NCBI RefSeq assembly: GCF_048773025.1
Contig: NC_133544.1
Span: 682,001 to 746,000, forward strand
Direction: 5' to 3'
Length of the DNA: 64,000 bases
DNA from: Camelus bactrianus
Lineage: Eukaryota; Chordata; Mammalia; Artiodactyla; Camelidae
Part shown: positions 1-10,900 of the stretch, piece by piece
Position numbering within the stretch: position 1 is the stretch's first letter
How the letters are laid out: every line of letters starts with the position of its first letter
Translations under genes and position numbers: made by a program
Notes under the pieces: generated by a model
Seen by the model: the letters and a program-made list of their open reading frames with translations, nothing else
The model's database searches: none
What the model was told of the DNA's origin: nothing

Positions 1-1483
1 GCCCCTGGTGGGCATGGATGCCCGGCAGTCGCTCAGGCAGGCTGCGCTGTTTGTGATGCAGCCTAAGAGCCAGTGTGGGTCCCAGACCCCAGCACAAATC
101 TCCACAGAGGACATCAAACTAGTCCGAGTGTCACATCAGTCACTTATCCACTTGAAAGGCTACGCTTACCATGATTCCTTCTAAAACCAGTGGTAAATTT
201 TCTCCCCAAATTGTTGACTCTCGTGAGGGACAAACCTCACACATGTGCAAATGTGAAAGATTGAGACACGGCTCCCGGGGGTCCCACGGCCCCTCCTCCC
301 CCAGTGTGATTCCTTCACGTCAGAGCTGCCCCCTCCCCCGGCACGGCACCACCAGACCCTCCCCCTGGAGGCCCGAGTGGCCCCCACAGGCCCAGGCTTC
401 CTCCCCTAGCAGGGACCAGACGCCCCATCCTGTCCCACTGGGACCCCCACCCAAGAGGTGCCAGGACAGGTGACCAGGAGAGGGGTCCCCTTGTCCTGTC
501 TCCCAAACACCAGTATCACAGTCCAGGGGCCCAACGTCCTCCGAGATCTCCAAACGCTGCCCTCAGCGGGACACTCACCACAGGTGCAGCCAGCGCAGCC
601 CGATGACCCAGGGCCAAGGGGTGGCCTAGCGCCAGTGAGCCCGGCCTGGCAGGGGTCAGGACCCAGGCCGAGCCTGGGCTGGCATCAGGGTGGCCTAGAG
701 CTGGGCTCAGGTAAGCCTGGGCCTGCCTCGGTGCAGGTGGCCCCTCGGGCCACTGCTGGCCACGGCGTCCGGAGCAGCACCTCTCAGCTGGACCTCAGGA
801 GCCCGCACATGCCGGGCTCTGCTGCCCCCGTGTGGCCGTCAGCAGCATCGCACCCACTCGGCCCACAGGAGGCTCTGCCCAGACCTGGGGCTCCTGGGGG
901 GACAGGGGCAGTGGACAGGGGACACGAAGCAGTGGGGAGGGGCAGAGGGCAAGGGGCAGGGGGCATGGCCAGCACCACTTGGTGGATGGTGTCCGGGTTC
1001 AGCCTGGGGCCCAGTCCGTGTGCATCCTGGGTCCAGTCCTCCCTGCCCCGCCCCCCCGTCCTTTCAGGTAGGTGAGCTCTGGGCTCCTTGGAACCACCTT
1101 AGAGGAAGGGTCACACTGGGTGCCGGGCACGCCGGGGGGCCCTGCGCCTGGGCTCCTGCGTCATCAGGTGTGCACACTGCAGGGGTGTCGGCTGTCCTGA
1201 GGTTGCCAGGCCCAGCCCGGGGTCGCGGGGAAGGCCTGAGGGTGGGCGTTCTGCTCCCTGGTCTGGGGGGGCTGCTCTGTGTATCACTGCAGTTTGGGGG
1301 ACACCCCCGAAGGCCTGTGTCCCATGAGGTGGCATCCCGGTCCCTGCTCTGCATGTCCCAAGGTCAGTTGTAGCAGGTCCCGGGCAGGCGGTCACTCTCT
1401 GGTGTCCCCTAGGAGGACCAGCTGTGGGGCCACAGCACCTCTCAGACCAATCCTGCGCGGTACGGACCACAGGGTGGGGATCT

Positions 1484-1497
1484 TCGCCCCCTGGTGG
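1484..1497 (-). promoter_or_regulatory. CTCF-type motif, left-pointing (unit site A; second copy at 9442-9455)
   Basis: The plus strand reads TCGCCCCCTGGTGG followed by CCA. This is the reverse complement of the CTCF core (CCACCAGGGGGCG) with one departure at the outer base. On the IGH axis implied by synteny (V genes far to the left), this orientation is convergent with VH-side sites, as expected of 3' CTCF-binding elements. It is called by eye; no binding data are available. Confidence 0.6.
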
Positions 1498-2486
1498 CCA
1501 TCCTGAGCCATGGCAGTTCTGCCATCCCTGGGTCACAGACTAGTTCCCACAGCCTTGGGGCTCTGGACTGTGGCTCTGGAGACAACATGTGGGCAGTCGG
1601 GTATAAGGTCAAGGGTTCCCCTGGGGCTTGGCCAGGGTTGGGGCTCAGGGCTGCACCCGGGCCAGGCCAGGACTCAGTTCTGAGCCAGGTGAGCAGGTTC
1701 ACCACAGCCCCAGAGACTCGCTAGCTCTCCCCCTGGACAGGGTGGAAGCCTTACCCCCACCACAGGCATCGCCCCCCAGCAAGACTCCAGAGGCTGTTGC
1801 CCCAGACCCAGGCCCTGTGCCCATCTGCGACAAGGCATGGGTCTGGGACCTGGGTGGGCCCCAGTTTGTAATCAGGGCGGCGGGGGGGGGGGAGGTTCTG
1901 AATGGACAGCTGAGATGGCCAGAGAGGAGGGGGGCAGGTGCTGAGGAGCGCCATGCCCTGTGGCTGGGTTAGCATAGGGGGCAGGGAGGGGCACCCGGCC
2001 AGGGCCCGTCAGACGGAGGAGTCAGGGTAGACACCCTGCAGGCCGGACCCCTGAGGGTGAGCTGGGAAGACTTCTCCCACGGGCGGCAACAAGGAGAGCC
2101 CAGGGCCCGGGCTCTGGTGACGGAAAAGCCCTCTTGGTTCCCCACAGCCCCAGGCTGTTAGGAGCCGGGACCCACAGCCTCCAGGGGCCTTAAATGCCCT
2201 GACAACCACTGGCATGGCTGGTCCCTGTGGATGGTCCAAAAGGGGCCTGGCATGTGCACACCTGGCTCCCCCGGGGACTTAGGCTTCAGAGGCAAGCCTC
2301 AGGGGATGCTCAGGACAGAGATCTGAGAGCTGGAGCCCGCTGACAAAGAAAACCGTAATGAAGCAAACCCAGGAAGCCACCTCAAGCAAGAACCAGTGAA
2401 ACAAAGGCCTGCAGGGTAGACCCCAGGGGGAGCGTTCTCCGGACCATCCGACCCACAACATGCACTGTGCGAGCGTCTGAGGGGTT

Positions 2487-2604
2487 TGGGGGGGCGGTGG
2501 GGTATTGGTTTATTTATTTATTTTTAGAGGAGGTTCTGGGGACTGAGCCCAGGACCTCACGCGTGCCAAGCACGCACTGCACTCCTGAGCTACACCCTCC
2601 CCCC
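2487..2604 (-). repeat. Camelid vic-type SINE (tRNA-Ala derived); copy at 10445-10562
   Basis: The reverse-complement head ends with the typical gggagggtgtagctcag start at the right, and contains the B-box-like 'gactgagccc' stretch and an AT-rich TTTA tail at the left. It is diverged and therefore an older insertion than the tandem duplication. Confidence 0.85.
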
Positions 2605-2966
2605 AAGATGCTTTTTTTATTTAAAGAATGTGTTCAAGGCTGACAAGGAAATAATATAAAAAGTTTCAACAAACCAATAGATTTGAAAAGAGCTCCTAGA
2701 ACCGAAAAGGGTGGCATTTGACAGCAGCATCAAAATAGACGAGACAAACAACACACAGGAAAGAGCTGAAGCGAGAACTGGGAGGTGGGGAGGCACACAG
2801 AGCCCGGGGGAGGGGTGCAGGGCAGCGACAGCAGTGGCCTGGAGCAGAAATCAAGCAACATGACATCCCCCAAAAGAAGAAGGGGGGTGGGGGAGGCAGC
2901 GACCAGGCGCTGTGCAGAAGTGGTGAAAGGCTGCGCTCATCCCTTTCCAGAATCCCATCAAATCTC

Positions 2967-3090
2967 AAGCACCGCGTGCTGCTGTGAGCACCGCGTGCTG
3001 CTGCGAGCACCGCACACTGGGCAGCGGAAACCACAGGCTTCTCTCTCCCGGTCCTAGAGGCCAGGGGTCCGAGGCCAGGGGTCCAAAACC
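2967..3090 (+). repeat. Two short minisatellite-like runs in the unit
   Basis: A roughly 21-24-bp motif (agcaccgcgtgctgctgtg) occurs about 2.5 times at 2967-3020. A 16-bp motif (gaggccaggggtccga) occurs twice at 3057-3089. Both recur at +7,958. Confidence 0.7.
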
Positions 3091-3221
3091 CAGGTGTTGG
3101 CTCCTCCTGAGGCCTCTCTCCTGGGCTGGCCGATGGCAGTCCTCCACCCCCCTCCCCATCCCACGTCGTGGTCATCTCTCTGTGTGTCTGTGTGCTCAAC
3201 TCTTCCCACAAGGACACCAGT

Positions 3222-3352
3222 CAGACCGGATCAGGACCCACCCTAGAGACCCCATTTGAACTTGACCACCTCTTTAAAGTCACATTCTGAGGTCCCGGGG
3301 GTTAAGGCTTCAACATTTGAATTTGGGGCGGGGGGACAGTTCAGTCCACAAC
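3222..3352 (-). mobile_element. MaLR-type LTR fragment (fossil); copy at about 11180-11310
   Basis: It reads like the end of an MLT1/MST-type mammalian LTR in reverse orientation ('taaggcttcaacatttgaatttgggg' with 'cagttcagtccacaaca'). It is old and incomplete, with no coding part. Confidence 0.55.
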
Positions 3353-3560
3353 ATTAAATAGAAATAAAATGCAAGTTCTGGCACGTTGAGTGGAAAAGAG
3401 GATTCTAGAAGCACCCCGACGGAAGGACAGGTGGCCGGGCACACCGGGCAGGGCAGGCTCAGCCGTGGTGGCCGGTCAGGGCTCAGCTGCTCTGGTTACA
3501 CTGGCAGGTCCGTCTGTGCAGCCGCGGCCCCATCCGTCCAGACCACATCGCGAGGCTCGG

Positions 3561-3574
3561 GCGCCCTCTGGTGG
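3561..3574 (-). promoter_or_regulatory. CTCF-type motif, left-pointing (unit site B; second copy at 11519-11532)
   Basis: The plus strand reads GCGCCCTCTGGTGG followed by CCA, a full match to the reverse-complement CTCF consensus. The surrounding bases (about 3555-3590) resemble those around 18692-18722 outside the array, suggesting an older duplicated module. This is the best single motif in the unit. Confidence 0.7.
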
Positions 3575-4100
3575 CCATGCTGTGCCATCTCATGAGCCCC
3601 ATTCCCAGACCCCAGGAGAGAGGTCACTGGGCAGCACCTCCTGGCACCGGGACCATAGTCACTCACCCCCCGCGCCCCACACAGCCACCTGCAGGAACCA
3701 GGGCAAAGTCAGAAACAGGGAAGAGGATATCGAAGAAAGGCCTGGGGAGCCAGAGGGGGAGAGAGAGGAGGCCAGACAGGCAGGCGCCCCCAGACAGGCA
3801 CCGCACAGAACCACTCGGTGCAGCTCAGTGGTTCCGGTGAGGCCGCCTAGAGACGGCGATAAACCCCGGACACGCCTAGGGGCCAACAATGCGCCATGCG
3901 ACAGCCCGGCCAGAAAGCCAGAGGGTCACTGTGGACCCACCTGATTGTACGTCCACCCTGGGACCCGGCCAGAGCTGGTGGCGCCACTGAGCAACAAAGT
4001 GATTAAGGAGTATTGCACTATCTCCCAAAGTATAAAACAAATGCCACGAGTCCACACTGAGTAAACATAACTAAATAGCTGAATCAAAAATAAGTGGGCG

Positions 4101-4232
4101 CGGGGAGGGGATAGCTCCAGTGGCAGAGCGCACGCTTAGCGTGCATGAGGTCCTGGGCTCAATCCCCAGTGCCTCCTCTGGAAAACAAATAAATAAACCT
4201 AATTACCTCCCCCAAAAAATAAAATAAATAAG
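4101..4232 (+). repeat. Camelid vic-type SINE (tRNA-Ala derived); copy at 12059-12190
   Basis: The head ggggaggggatagctcca and B box gggctcaatcccc are followed by the family tail with cctaattacctccccc and an A-rich end. Confidence 0.88.
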
Positions 4233-4587
4233 TAGGGGAGAAGAGCCCCATCTCCTGCGGTGGCACCCCAGCAGTTCATACGGAGGCCCCTCAAGGAGGC
4301 AGAGGGTAACTCCCCCTCCTCCCCCTCGAGTGCGGAATTGGCACGCACTCTGCGGGTGGTGCCTCCTGGAGTCCACCTGCAGTGACAGAGTCCGCCGAGC
4401 TGACTTGGGACGGGGAGCTGCCACCCATGGGCTTCCGCTTCTCTGCCGGACTGGAGCCCCTCGTGTTCTCGCTGTCAAGCTGGGCTGTAGGTACGCGGGG
4501 GCTCTGCTCCCCACCGCGCCCTACCCCGTGTGTGTGCGTAAGGCCCACACACGCTGGTGTTGCGTGCCCTGTAATTTCCCTGGAACA

Positions 4588-4669
4588 GAGCCCCTTGTGG
4601 CCATCTCGCGCGTTGCACGCCCTGCCAGACCCAGGTCCAGAGACAAGGCCTCGCCTCCAGCAGGTGGGG
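4588..4669. promoter_or_regulatory. Two weaker CTCF-like motifs of opposite orientation
   Basis: GAGCCCCTTGTGG (4588-4600) followed by CCATC is one mismatch from the left-pointing core and shares the TGGCCAT tail of the stronger sites. CCAGCAGGTGGGG (4657-4669) is a right-pointing near match. Both recur at +7,958. Confidence 0.3.
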
Positions 4670-5158
4670 TTCTCCCGCAGAGCAAGATCCGAAACAGACT
4701 TGGACGTCAGCATGTGTGTGCGTGTGCGCCCGGCTGTGTGTGTGCTCACAGACGTACGTCCCAGCTCCACCCACCTAGAGGTCATAGGAACAATGATACA
4801 CATATGTAGGGGAGGGGTGTCAAACGGGGCCACTTGTGGGAACTGAGGAAGGAGACTAGGGGCCTTACAGTGTTCCTGCAAGGTTTCTGTAGGATTCAGG
4901 CGATCTCAGTGTGGACAACGTGCACCAGTCTTCGACCACAAGAGCATCTGGACTGTGGAAGGAGCCCGTTTGCAGAGGGTTCAAGGCGGCCCAGGTGGGG
5001 TCGGGGGATCTAGCCCCTTGCTGGGACAGGCTGGCCTGTGACCGCAGCCCACAACAGAGAACAGCCGAAGGACGCTGTGCCCAGCCTAGCCGTCCAGGGG
5101 CGGTGGGAGAGGTCAGTAGCATGGGGCATGGGAAGCTACCTGTGTCTCTCCCCTCCAG

Positions 5159-5250
5159 GCCACAACCAGTGAAGCGTCCACAACTAACAAAGGTGTGTCT
5201 GCCCAACACGGGAGGACCCCGGAGAATCCCACACTCCTGCACATCTACAG
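5159..5250 (+). other. Exon-like segment with strong splice signals (candidate non-coding exon); copy at 13117-13208
   Basis: A pyrimidine tract ending tctcccctccag stands just before 5159, and a consensus donor CAG/gtgagt follows 5250. A second strong donor (CAG/gtaagc) is at 5411-5416 in the CpG-rich stretch that follows. There is no conserved reading frame and I recognise no protein. It may be part of an unannotated transcript or pure chance. Confidence 0.25.
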
Positions 5251-5610
5251 GTGAGTGGGCAGGACCACAGAGGAGGCCGACCCCAGGGGACAGGGGATGC
5301 AGCGCCTGAATCCCGTGGCGGCCGAGCCTGCTGCCCCAGAAGACCGGGTTGCAGCAGGGGAGGCGGAGCGCACGACGCCGGACCGCCGGCTGCATCCGCA
5401 CCTGCGGCCACAGGTAAGCGGGCAGCAGCGGCAGCGGGGCCCGTGCCCCTGTCCCTCCAGCCGCTGGGGCGCCCCCACCGCGGCAGCAGAGCCGGCGAAC
5501 CTTGCAGCAGCAGACAGGGAGGAGGGGCCAGCTCCACCCTGCCGGCCTTCCCGGTCCCCCTGTGGCTCCTCCTGGGGTCGCGGATTCCAGGGAGGAAGCC
5601 ACGATCCCCG

Positions 5611-5624
5611 TGCACTAGGTGGCG
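5611..5624 (+). promoter_or_regulatory. CTCF-like motif, right-pointing (unit site C; second copy at 13569-13582)
   Basis: The plus strand reads TGCACTAGGTGGCG, matching the forward CTCF core except at the first C. It lies about 150 bp before site D and points the opposite way. It could be a weaker or chance site. Confidence 0.4.
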
Positions 5625-5776
5625 ATGCCAGCGACACTGGCACCAAGGACTCTGAAGGCACAAGAAGCAATGACGGGGGAACGGGCGACACGCGCACAGA
5701 GGCGGTGGAGGGTGCAAGGCGCCGAACCCCAAGCACAACGGAGGAGCGCGGGACCGAGACCACAGCTTGTGTTATG

Positions 5777-5790
5777 GCGCCACCTGCTGG
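5777..5790 (-). promoter_or_regulatory. CTCF-type motif, left-pointing (unit site D; second copy at 13735-13748)
   Basis: The plus strand reads GCGCCACCTGCTGG, which fits the degenerate CTCF consensus at every core position in the left-pointing orientation. It sits at the end of the CpG-rich part of the unit. Confidence 0.65.
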
Positions 5791-5959
5791 AGAGCGAAAG
5801 AAAGGGCCCCGATTGCTGCCTGTTCCCGCGTGAAAGGCGCCCGGTGGAAGAGAGCACCAGCGGAGGACCCGCTCATTAGCCACCGCCCAGAACCACAGCC
5901 ACACAGAGACGCGGCGGCGACGCTCCGGAAGCCGCAGGAAAGGCCGTGGAAGGCTGCAG

Positions 5960-7780
5960 CCTAATGGACAGACAAGTCAGATCCGCTGTCACAAAGACAC
6001 GCGGCCAGCGACTCTCAGGAAGGCAGTTCAGTGGGCTCGGGAGTAAAATTGATGAACGGAGGAAAATCCTTACCAAAGAGATTGAAACTCCAGGAAAGAA
6101 TCGAACAGGACTGCTGGAGCTGAAGAACCCAGTAAGCCAGACGAAGACCGCGTGGAAGAGAGACTCAGTGAGCTCGCAGACAAACCGAGAAATGACACCG
6201 GTAGAAGGGGAAAGAGAACTAGGACACTAAACGATGAAGAAAGTCCATGGGAACGACCTGACCCTGTGAAAGGCAATGTCAGGGCAGTGGGTGTCCCAGG
6301 AGGACAAGAGACAGAAGGGGAGTGAGAACTTCCCAACCCGGGGAAGGAGCCGGCACACAAGCCCATGAAGGCAGGAGAACACCTGGTTACCACAATGCGA
6401 AAAGGCCTTCTCCGAGACACACTGTATCAGAATTGTCAGAAGGCAATGGTTGGGGAGGGTGTAGCTCAGTGGTAGAGCGCGTGCCTCGCATGCACGAGGT
6501 CCTGGGTTCAATCCCCAGCACCTCCATTAAAAATACATACATACATGCATGCATACACCTAATTACCTCCGCCTCAAAAGCAAAAGTCAATGACGAAGAA
6601 GTTCAAAGGCAGCCAGGGAAAAGAACGGTCAACTGCAAAGGAACCCCCATTAAGCCATCAGAGGACTGCGCATCAGAAACCCTACAGGCCAAGAGGGAGT
6701 GGGAGGGAGTGGAACGACATTCTCAAAATGCTGGAAGGTAAAAACTGTCACCCAATCGTACTCCATCTGGCACAGCTCTCATTCAAACGTGAAGGAGAAA
6801 TGAAGGATTTCCCAGACAAACAGAGGGGTTTTGTGAGGGGTTTCACTGACATTAGACCTGCCTTATAAGGAACGTTGAAAACAGCTTTTCTACTAGAAAC
6901 AAAAAGGCAAAAGTCCACAAAACTTTGAGCAAAGTGATAAACAGAATCAGAACATTGCGACTCAACAGAACAGAGCTTCAGACAGCTTGTTACAGCATGA
7001 AGGCTAAGAGGGAAAATAACTCTAGCTGCTTCATCCTGGCAACAAGCTCACGGTGCAAAAAGGGGCCACCTGAGGCGCAAAATACACGGGGAAGGGGAAG
7101 GAGCCGGTACAGGCAAAGGAAGGCACGTGCTGTCGGCAGAAAAAGGCCTGTCACCTCTGTGATGTTTTACACAGTCCTCGTGGTAACCACAAAACAAATC
7201 CAGGGCAGAGACACAAAACATAAAAAAAAAGAGGAAACAGAAAAATATCATAGAAAGTCACCAAACCAAAACGGCAGAAAGAAACACAGGGAACAAATAA
7301 CAGACACAGGAATGAAGAAGACGTGGTGTGTACACAGTGAAGCACTGCTCGGCCTTTTTTTAAAAATGATGAAATCTTGTCATTTGTGACAGCATGGACG
7401 GACCTGGAGGGAACTACGCTGAGGGAGCTAAGTCAGATGGAGAGAGACAAATGCTGGATGATGTCAGTCACATGCGGAATATGCAAACAGACGAGCACAC
7501 AAAAAAGAAAAATCAACGAACAAAACCAAACAAGAACACACGGACACAGAAAACGGAGCAGCGGTTACGGGGCTGGGGGTGAAATGAGTGGAGTCCAGTG
7601 ACAGACGGAAACTGAGTTGCTGGCGGTGAGCGCGCCGAAGGGTCTACAGGCAAATGTGCTGTACGTATGAAACTTACACAGTATTATAAACCAATGTTAC
7701 CTCAATAAAAAGTAAATCTTAAAGAAAGAAAAAAAGAAAAGAAAAGAAAAGAAGGAAAGAAAAGAAAAGAAAAAGAGGCA
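5960..7780 (+). mobile_element. HAL1/L1-type LINE, degraded; copy at about 13918-15738
   Basis: From about 6060 the sequence follows L1/HAL1 ORF1 (lysine/glutamate-rich stretch, 'gagattgaaactcca'). After the SINE interruption it continues with the ORF1 C-terminal part (about 6640-6870). The 7340-7780 part matches an L1 3' UTR: 'catggacggacctggag', 'ctaagtcagatggagagagacaaa', ending 'gttacctcaataaaaagtaaa' and an AAAAG-rich tail. No intact ORF remains. The missing reverse-transcriptase segment between ORF1 and the 3' UTR is what defines a HAL1-type element; that assignment is from memory. Confidence 0.75.
6452..6586 (+). repeat. Camelid vic-type SINE with a well-preserved tRNA-Ala(CGC)-like head; copy at 14410-14544
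   Basis: The first 75 bases are very like nuclear tRNA-Ala: the A box is tagctcagtggtagagc, the anticodon loop cctcgcatg gives CGC, and the B-box region is gggttcaatcccc. The head is followed by a TACA-rich stretch and the cctaattacctccgcc tail, which marks it as a SINE and not a tRNA gene. It interrupts the HAL1/L1-type LINE in each unit. Confidence 0.92.
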
Positions 7781-7956
7781 GTGGGAGGCCTGAGACCATA
7801 AGTGAGACAACCAACTCCTGGCCGGAGTGACCCCATAGGGCAGGGGCCCGAGACCTGGCCGAGGTTTGGGATAGCCCACCCAGCAGCTACCACCTTCAGG
7901 TCACCCTTCAGTGCCCCAAGGAGCCAAGAATTCCGGGGGGAGCCTGACCCCTGGCC

Positions 7957-7969
7957 GCGCCCCTGGTGG
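7957..7969 (-). promoter_or_regulatory. CTCF-like half-matched motif at the unit start (again at 15915-15927)
   Basis: The plus strand reads GCGCCCCTGGTGG, one base shorter than the consensus spacing. The same shortened form occurs outside the array at 18697-18709. The window begins inside the equivalent site of copy 1. Confidence 0.35.
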
Positions 7970-10900
7970 GCATGGATGCCCGGCAGTCGCTCAGGCAGGC
8001 TGCGCTGTTTGTGATGCAGCCTAAGAGCCAGTGTGGGTCCCAGACCCCAGCACAAATCTCCACAGAGGACATCAAACTAGTCCGAGTGTCACATCAGTCA
8101 CTTATCCACTTGAAAGGCTACGCTTACCATGATTCCTTCTAAAACCAGTGGTAAATTTTCTCCCCAAATTGTTGACTCTCGTGAGGGACAAACCTCACAC
8201 ATGTGCAAATGTGAAAGATTGAGACACGGCTCCCGGGGGTCCCACGGCCCCTCCTCCCCCAGTGTGATTCCTTCACGTCAGAGCTGCCCCCTCCCCCGGC
8301 ACGGCACCACCAGACCCTCCCCCTGGAGGCCCGAGTGGCCCCCACAGGCCCAGGCTTCCTCCCCTAGCAGGGACCAGACGCCCCATCCTGTCCCACTGGG
8401 ACCCCCACCCAAGAGGTGCCAGGACAGGTGACCAGGAGAGGGGTCCCCTTGTCCTGTCTCCCAAACACCAGTATCACAGTCCAGGGGCCCAACGTCCTCC
8501 GAGATCTCCAAACGCTGCCCTCAGCGGGACACTCACCACAGGTGCAGCCAGCGCAGCCCGATGACCCAGGGCCAAGGGGTGGCCTAGCGCCAGTGAGCCC
8601 GGCCTGGCAGGGGTCAGGACCCAGGCCGAGCCTGGGCTGGCATCAGGGTGGCCTAGAGCTGGGCTCAGGTAAGCCTGGGCCTGCCTCGGTGCAGGTGGCC
8701 CCTCGGGCCACTGCTGGCCACGGCGTCCGGAGCAGCACCTCTCAGCTGGACCTCAGGAGCCCGCACATGCCGGGCTCTGCTGCCCCCGTGTGGCCGTCAG
8801 CAGCATCGCACCCACTCGGCCCACAGGAGGCTCTGCCCAGACCTGGGGCTCCTGGGGGGACAGGGGCAGTGGACAGGGGACACGAAGCAGTGGGGAGGGG
8901 CAGAGGGCAAGGGGCAGGGGGCATGGCCAGCACCACTTGGTGGATGGTGTCCGGGTTCAGCCTGGGGCCCAGTCCGTGTGCATCCTGGGTCCAGTCCTCC
9001 CTGCCCCGCCCCCCCGTCCTTTCAGGTAGGTGAGCTCTGGGCTCCTTGGAACCACCTTAGAGGAAGGGTCACACTGGGTGCCGGGCACGCCGGGGGGCCC
9101 TGCGCCTGGGCTCCTGCGTCATCAGGTGTGCACACTGCAGGGGTGTCGGCTGTCCTGAGGTTGCCAGGCCCAGCCCGGGGTCGCGGGGAAGGCCTGAGGG
9201 TGGGCGTTCTGCTCCCTGGTCTGGGGGGGCTGCTCTGTGTATCACTGCAGTTTGGGGGACACCCCCGAAGGCCTGTGTCCCATGAGGTGGCATCCCGGTC
9301 CCTGCTCTGCATGTCCCAAGGTCAGTTGTAGCAGGTCCCGGGCAGGCGGTCACTCTCTGGTGTCCCCTAGGAGGACCAGCTGTGGGGCCACAGCACCTCT
9401 CAGACCAATCCTGCGCGGTACGGACCACAGGGTGGGGATCTTCGCCCCCTGGTGGCCATCCTGAGCCATGGCAGTTCTGCCATCCCTGGGTCACAGACTA
9501 GTTCCCACAGCCTTGGGGCTCTGGACTGTGGCTCTGGAGACAACATGTGGGCAGTCGGGTATAAGGTCAAGGGTTCCCCTGGGGCTTGGCCAGGGTTGGG
9601 GCTCAGGGCTGCACCCGGGCCAGGCCAGGACTCAGTTCTGAGCCAGGTGAGCAGGTTCACCACAGCCCCAGAGACTCGCTAGCTCTCCCCCTGGACAGGG
9701 TGGAAGCCTTACCCCCACCACAGGCATCGCCCCCCAGCAAGACTCCAGAGGCTGTTGCCCCAGACCCAGGCCCTGTGCCCATCTGCGACAAGGCATGGGT
9801 CTGGGACCTGGGTGGGCCCCAGTTTGTAATCAGGGCGGCGGGGGGGGGGGGGGTTCTGAATGGACAGCTGAGATGGCCAGAGAGGAGGGGGGCAGGTGCT
9901 GAGGAGCGCCATGCCCTGTGGCTGGGTTAGCATAGGGGGCAGGGAGGGGCACCCGGCCAGGGCCCGTCAGACGGAGGAGTCAGGGTAGACACCCTGCAGG
10001 CCGGACCCCTGAGGGTGAGCTGGGAAGACTTCTCCCACGGGCGGCAACAAGGAGAGCCCAGGGCCCGGGCTCTGGTGACGGAAAAGCCCTCTTGGTTCCC
10101 CACAGCCCCAGGCTGTTAGGAGCCGGGACCCACAGCCTCCAGGGGCCTTAAATGCCCTGACAACCACTGGCATGGCTGGTCCCTGTGGATGGTCCAAAAG
10201 GGGCCTGGCATGTGCACACCTGGCTCCCCCGGGGACTTAGGCTTCAGAGGCAAGCCTCAGGGGATGCTCAGGACAGAGATCTGAGAGCTGGAGCCCGCTG
10301 ACAAAGAAAACCGTAATGAAGCAAACCCAGGAAGCCACCTCAAGCAAGAACCAGTGAAACAAAGGCCTGCAGGGTAGACCCCAGGGGGAGCGTTCTCCGG
10401 ACCATCCGACCCACAACATGCACTGTGCGAGCGTCTGAGGGGTTTGGGGGGGCGGTGGGGTATTGGTTTATTTATTTATTTTTAGAGGAGGTTCTGGGGA
10501 CTGAGCCCAGGACCTCACGCGTGCCAAGCACGCACTGCACTCCTGAGCTACACCCTCCCCCCAAGATGCTTTTTTTATTTAAAGAATGTGTTCAAGGCTG
10601 ACAAGGAAATAATATAAAAAGTTTCAACAAACCAATAGATTTGAAAAGAGCTCCTAGAACCGAAAAGGGTGGCATTTGACAGCAGCATCAAAATAGACGA
10701 GACAAACAACACACAGGAAAGAGCTGAAGCGAGAACTGGGAGGTGGGGAGGCACACAGAGCCCGGGGGAGGGGTGCAGGGCAGCGACAGCAGTGGCCTGG
10801 AGCAGAAATCAAGCAACATGACATCCCCCAAAAGAAGAAGGGGGGTGGGGGAGGCAGCGACCAGGCGCTGTGCAGAAGTGGTGAAAGGCTGCGCTCATCC

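Larger units (their letters stand above)
5260..5920. promoter_or_regulatory. CpG-rich segment of the unit; copy at 13218-13878
   Basis: CpG density is clearly higher here than in the flanks, with many gcggc and ccgcc runs. It ends at the CTCF-type motifs C and D. No TATA box or gene start is recognised. It may be a regulatory element accompanying the CTCF sites. Confidence 0.45.

Noticed and set aside
458-1075. 205-codon frame repeated three times in the tandem array
   Set aside because: Repetition reflects the DNA unit, not selection. No domain, proline/glycine-biased, and other frames are equally open.
1-3000. IGH switch region or IGHA exons
   Set aside because: No dense GAGCT/GGGGT repeats and no immunoglobulin-domain frame (no C…W…C pattern) on either strand.
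6452-6525. tRNA-Ala gene
   Set aside because: Continues into the vic SINE tail and has many relatives in the window, so it is a SINE head.
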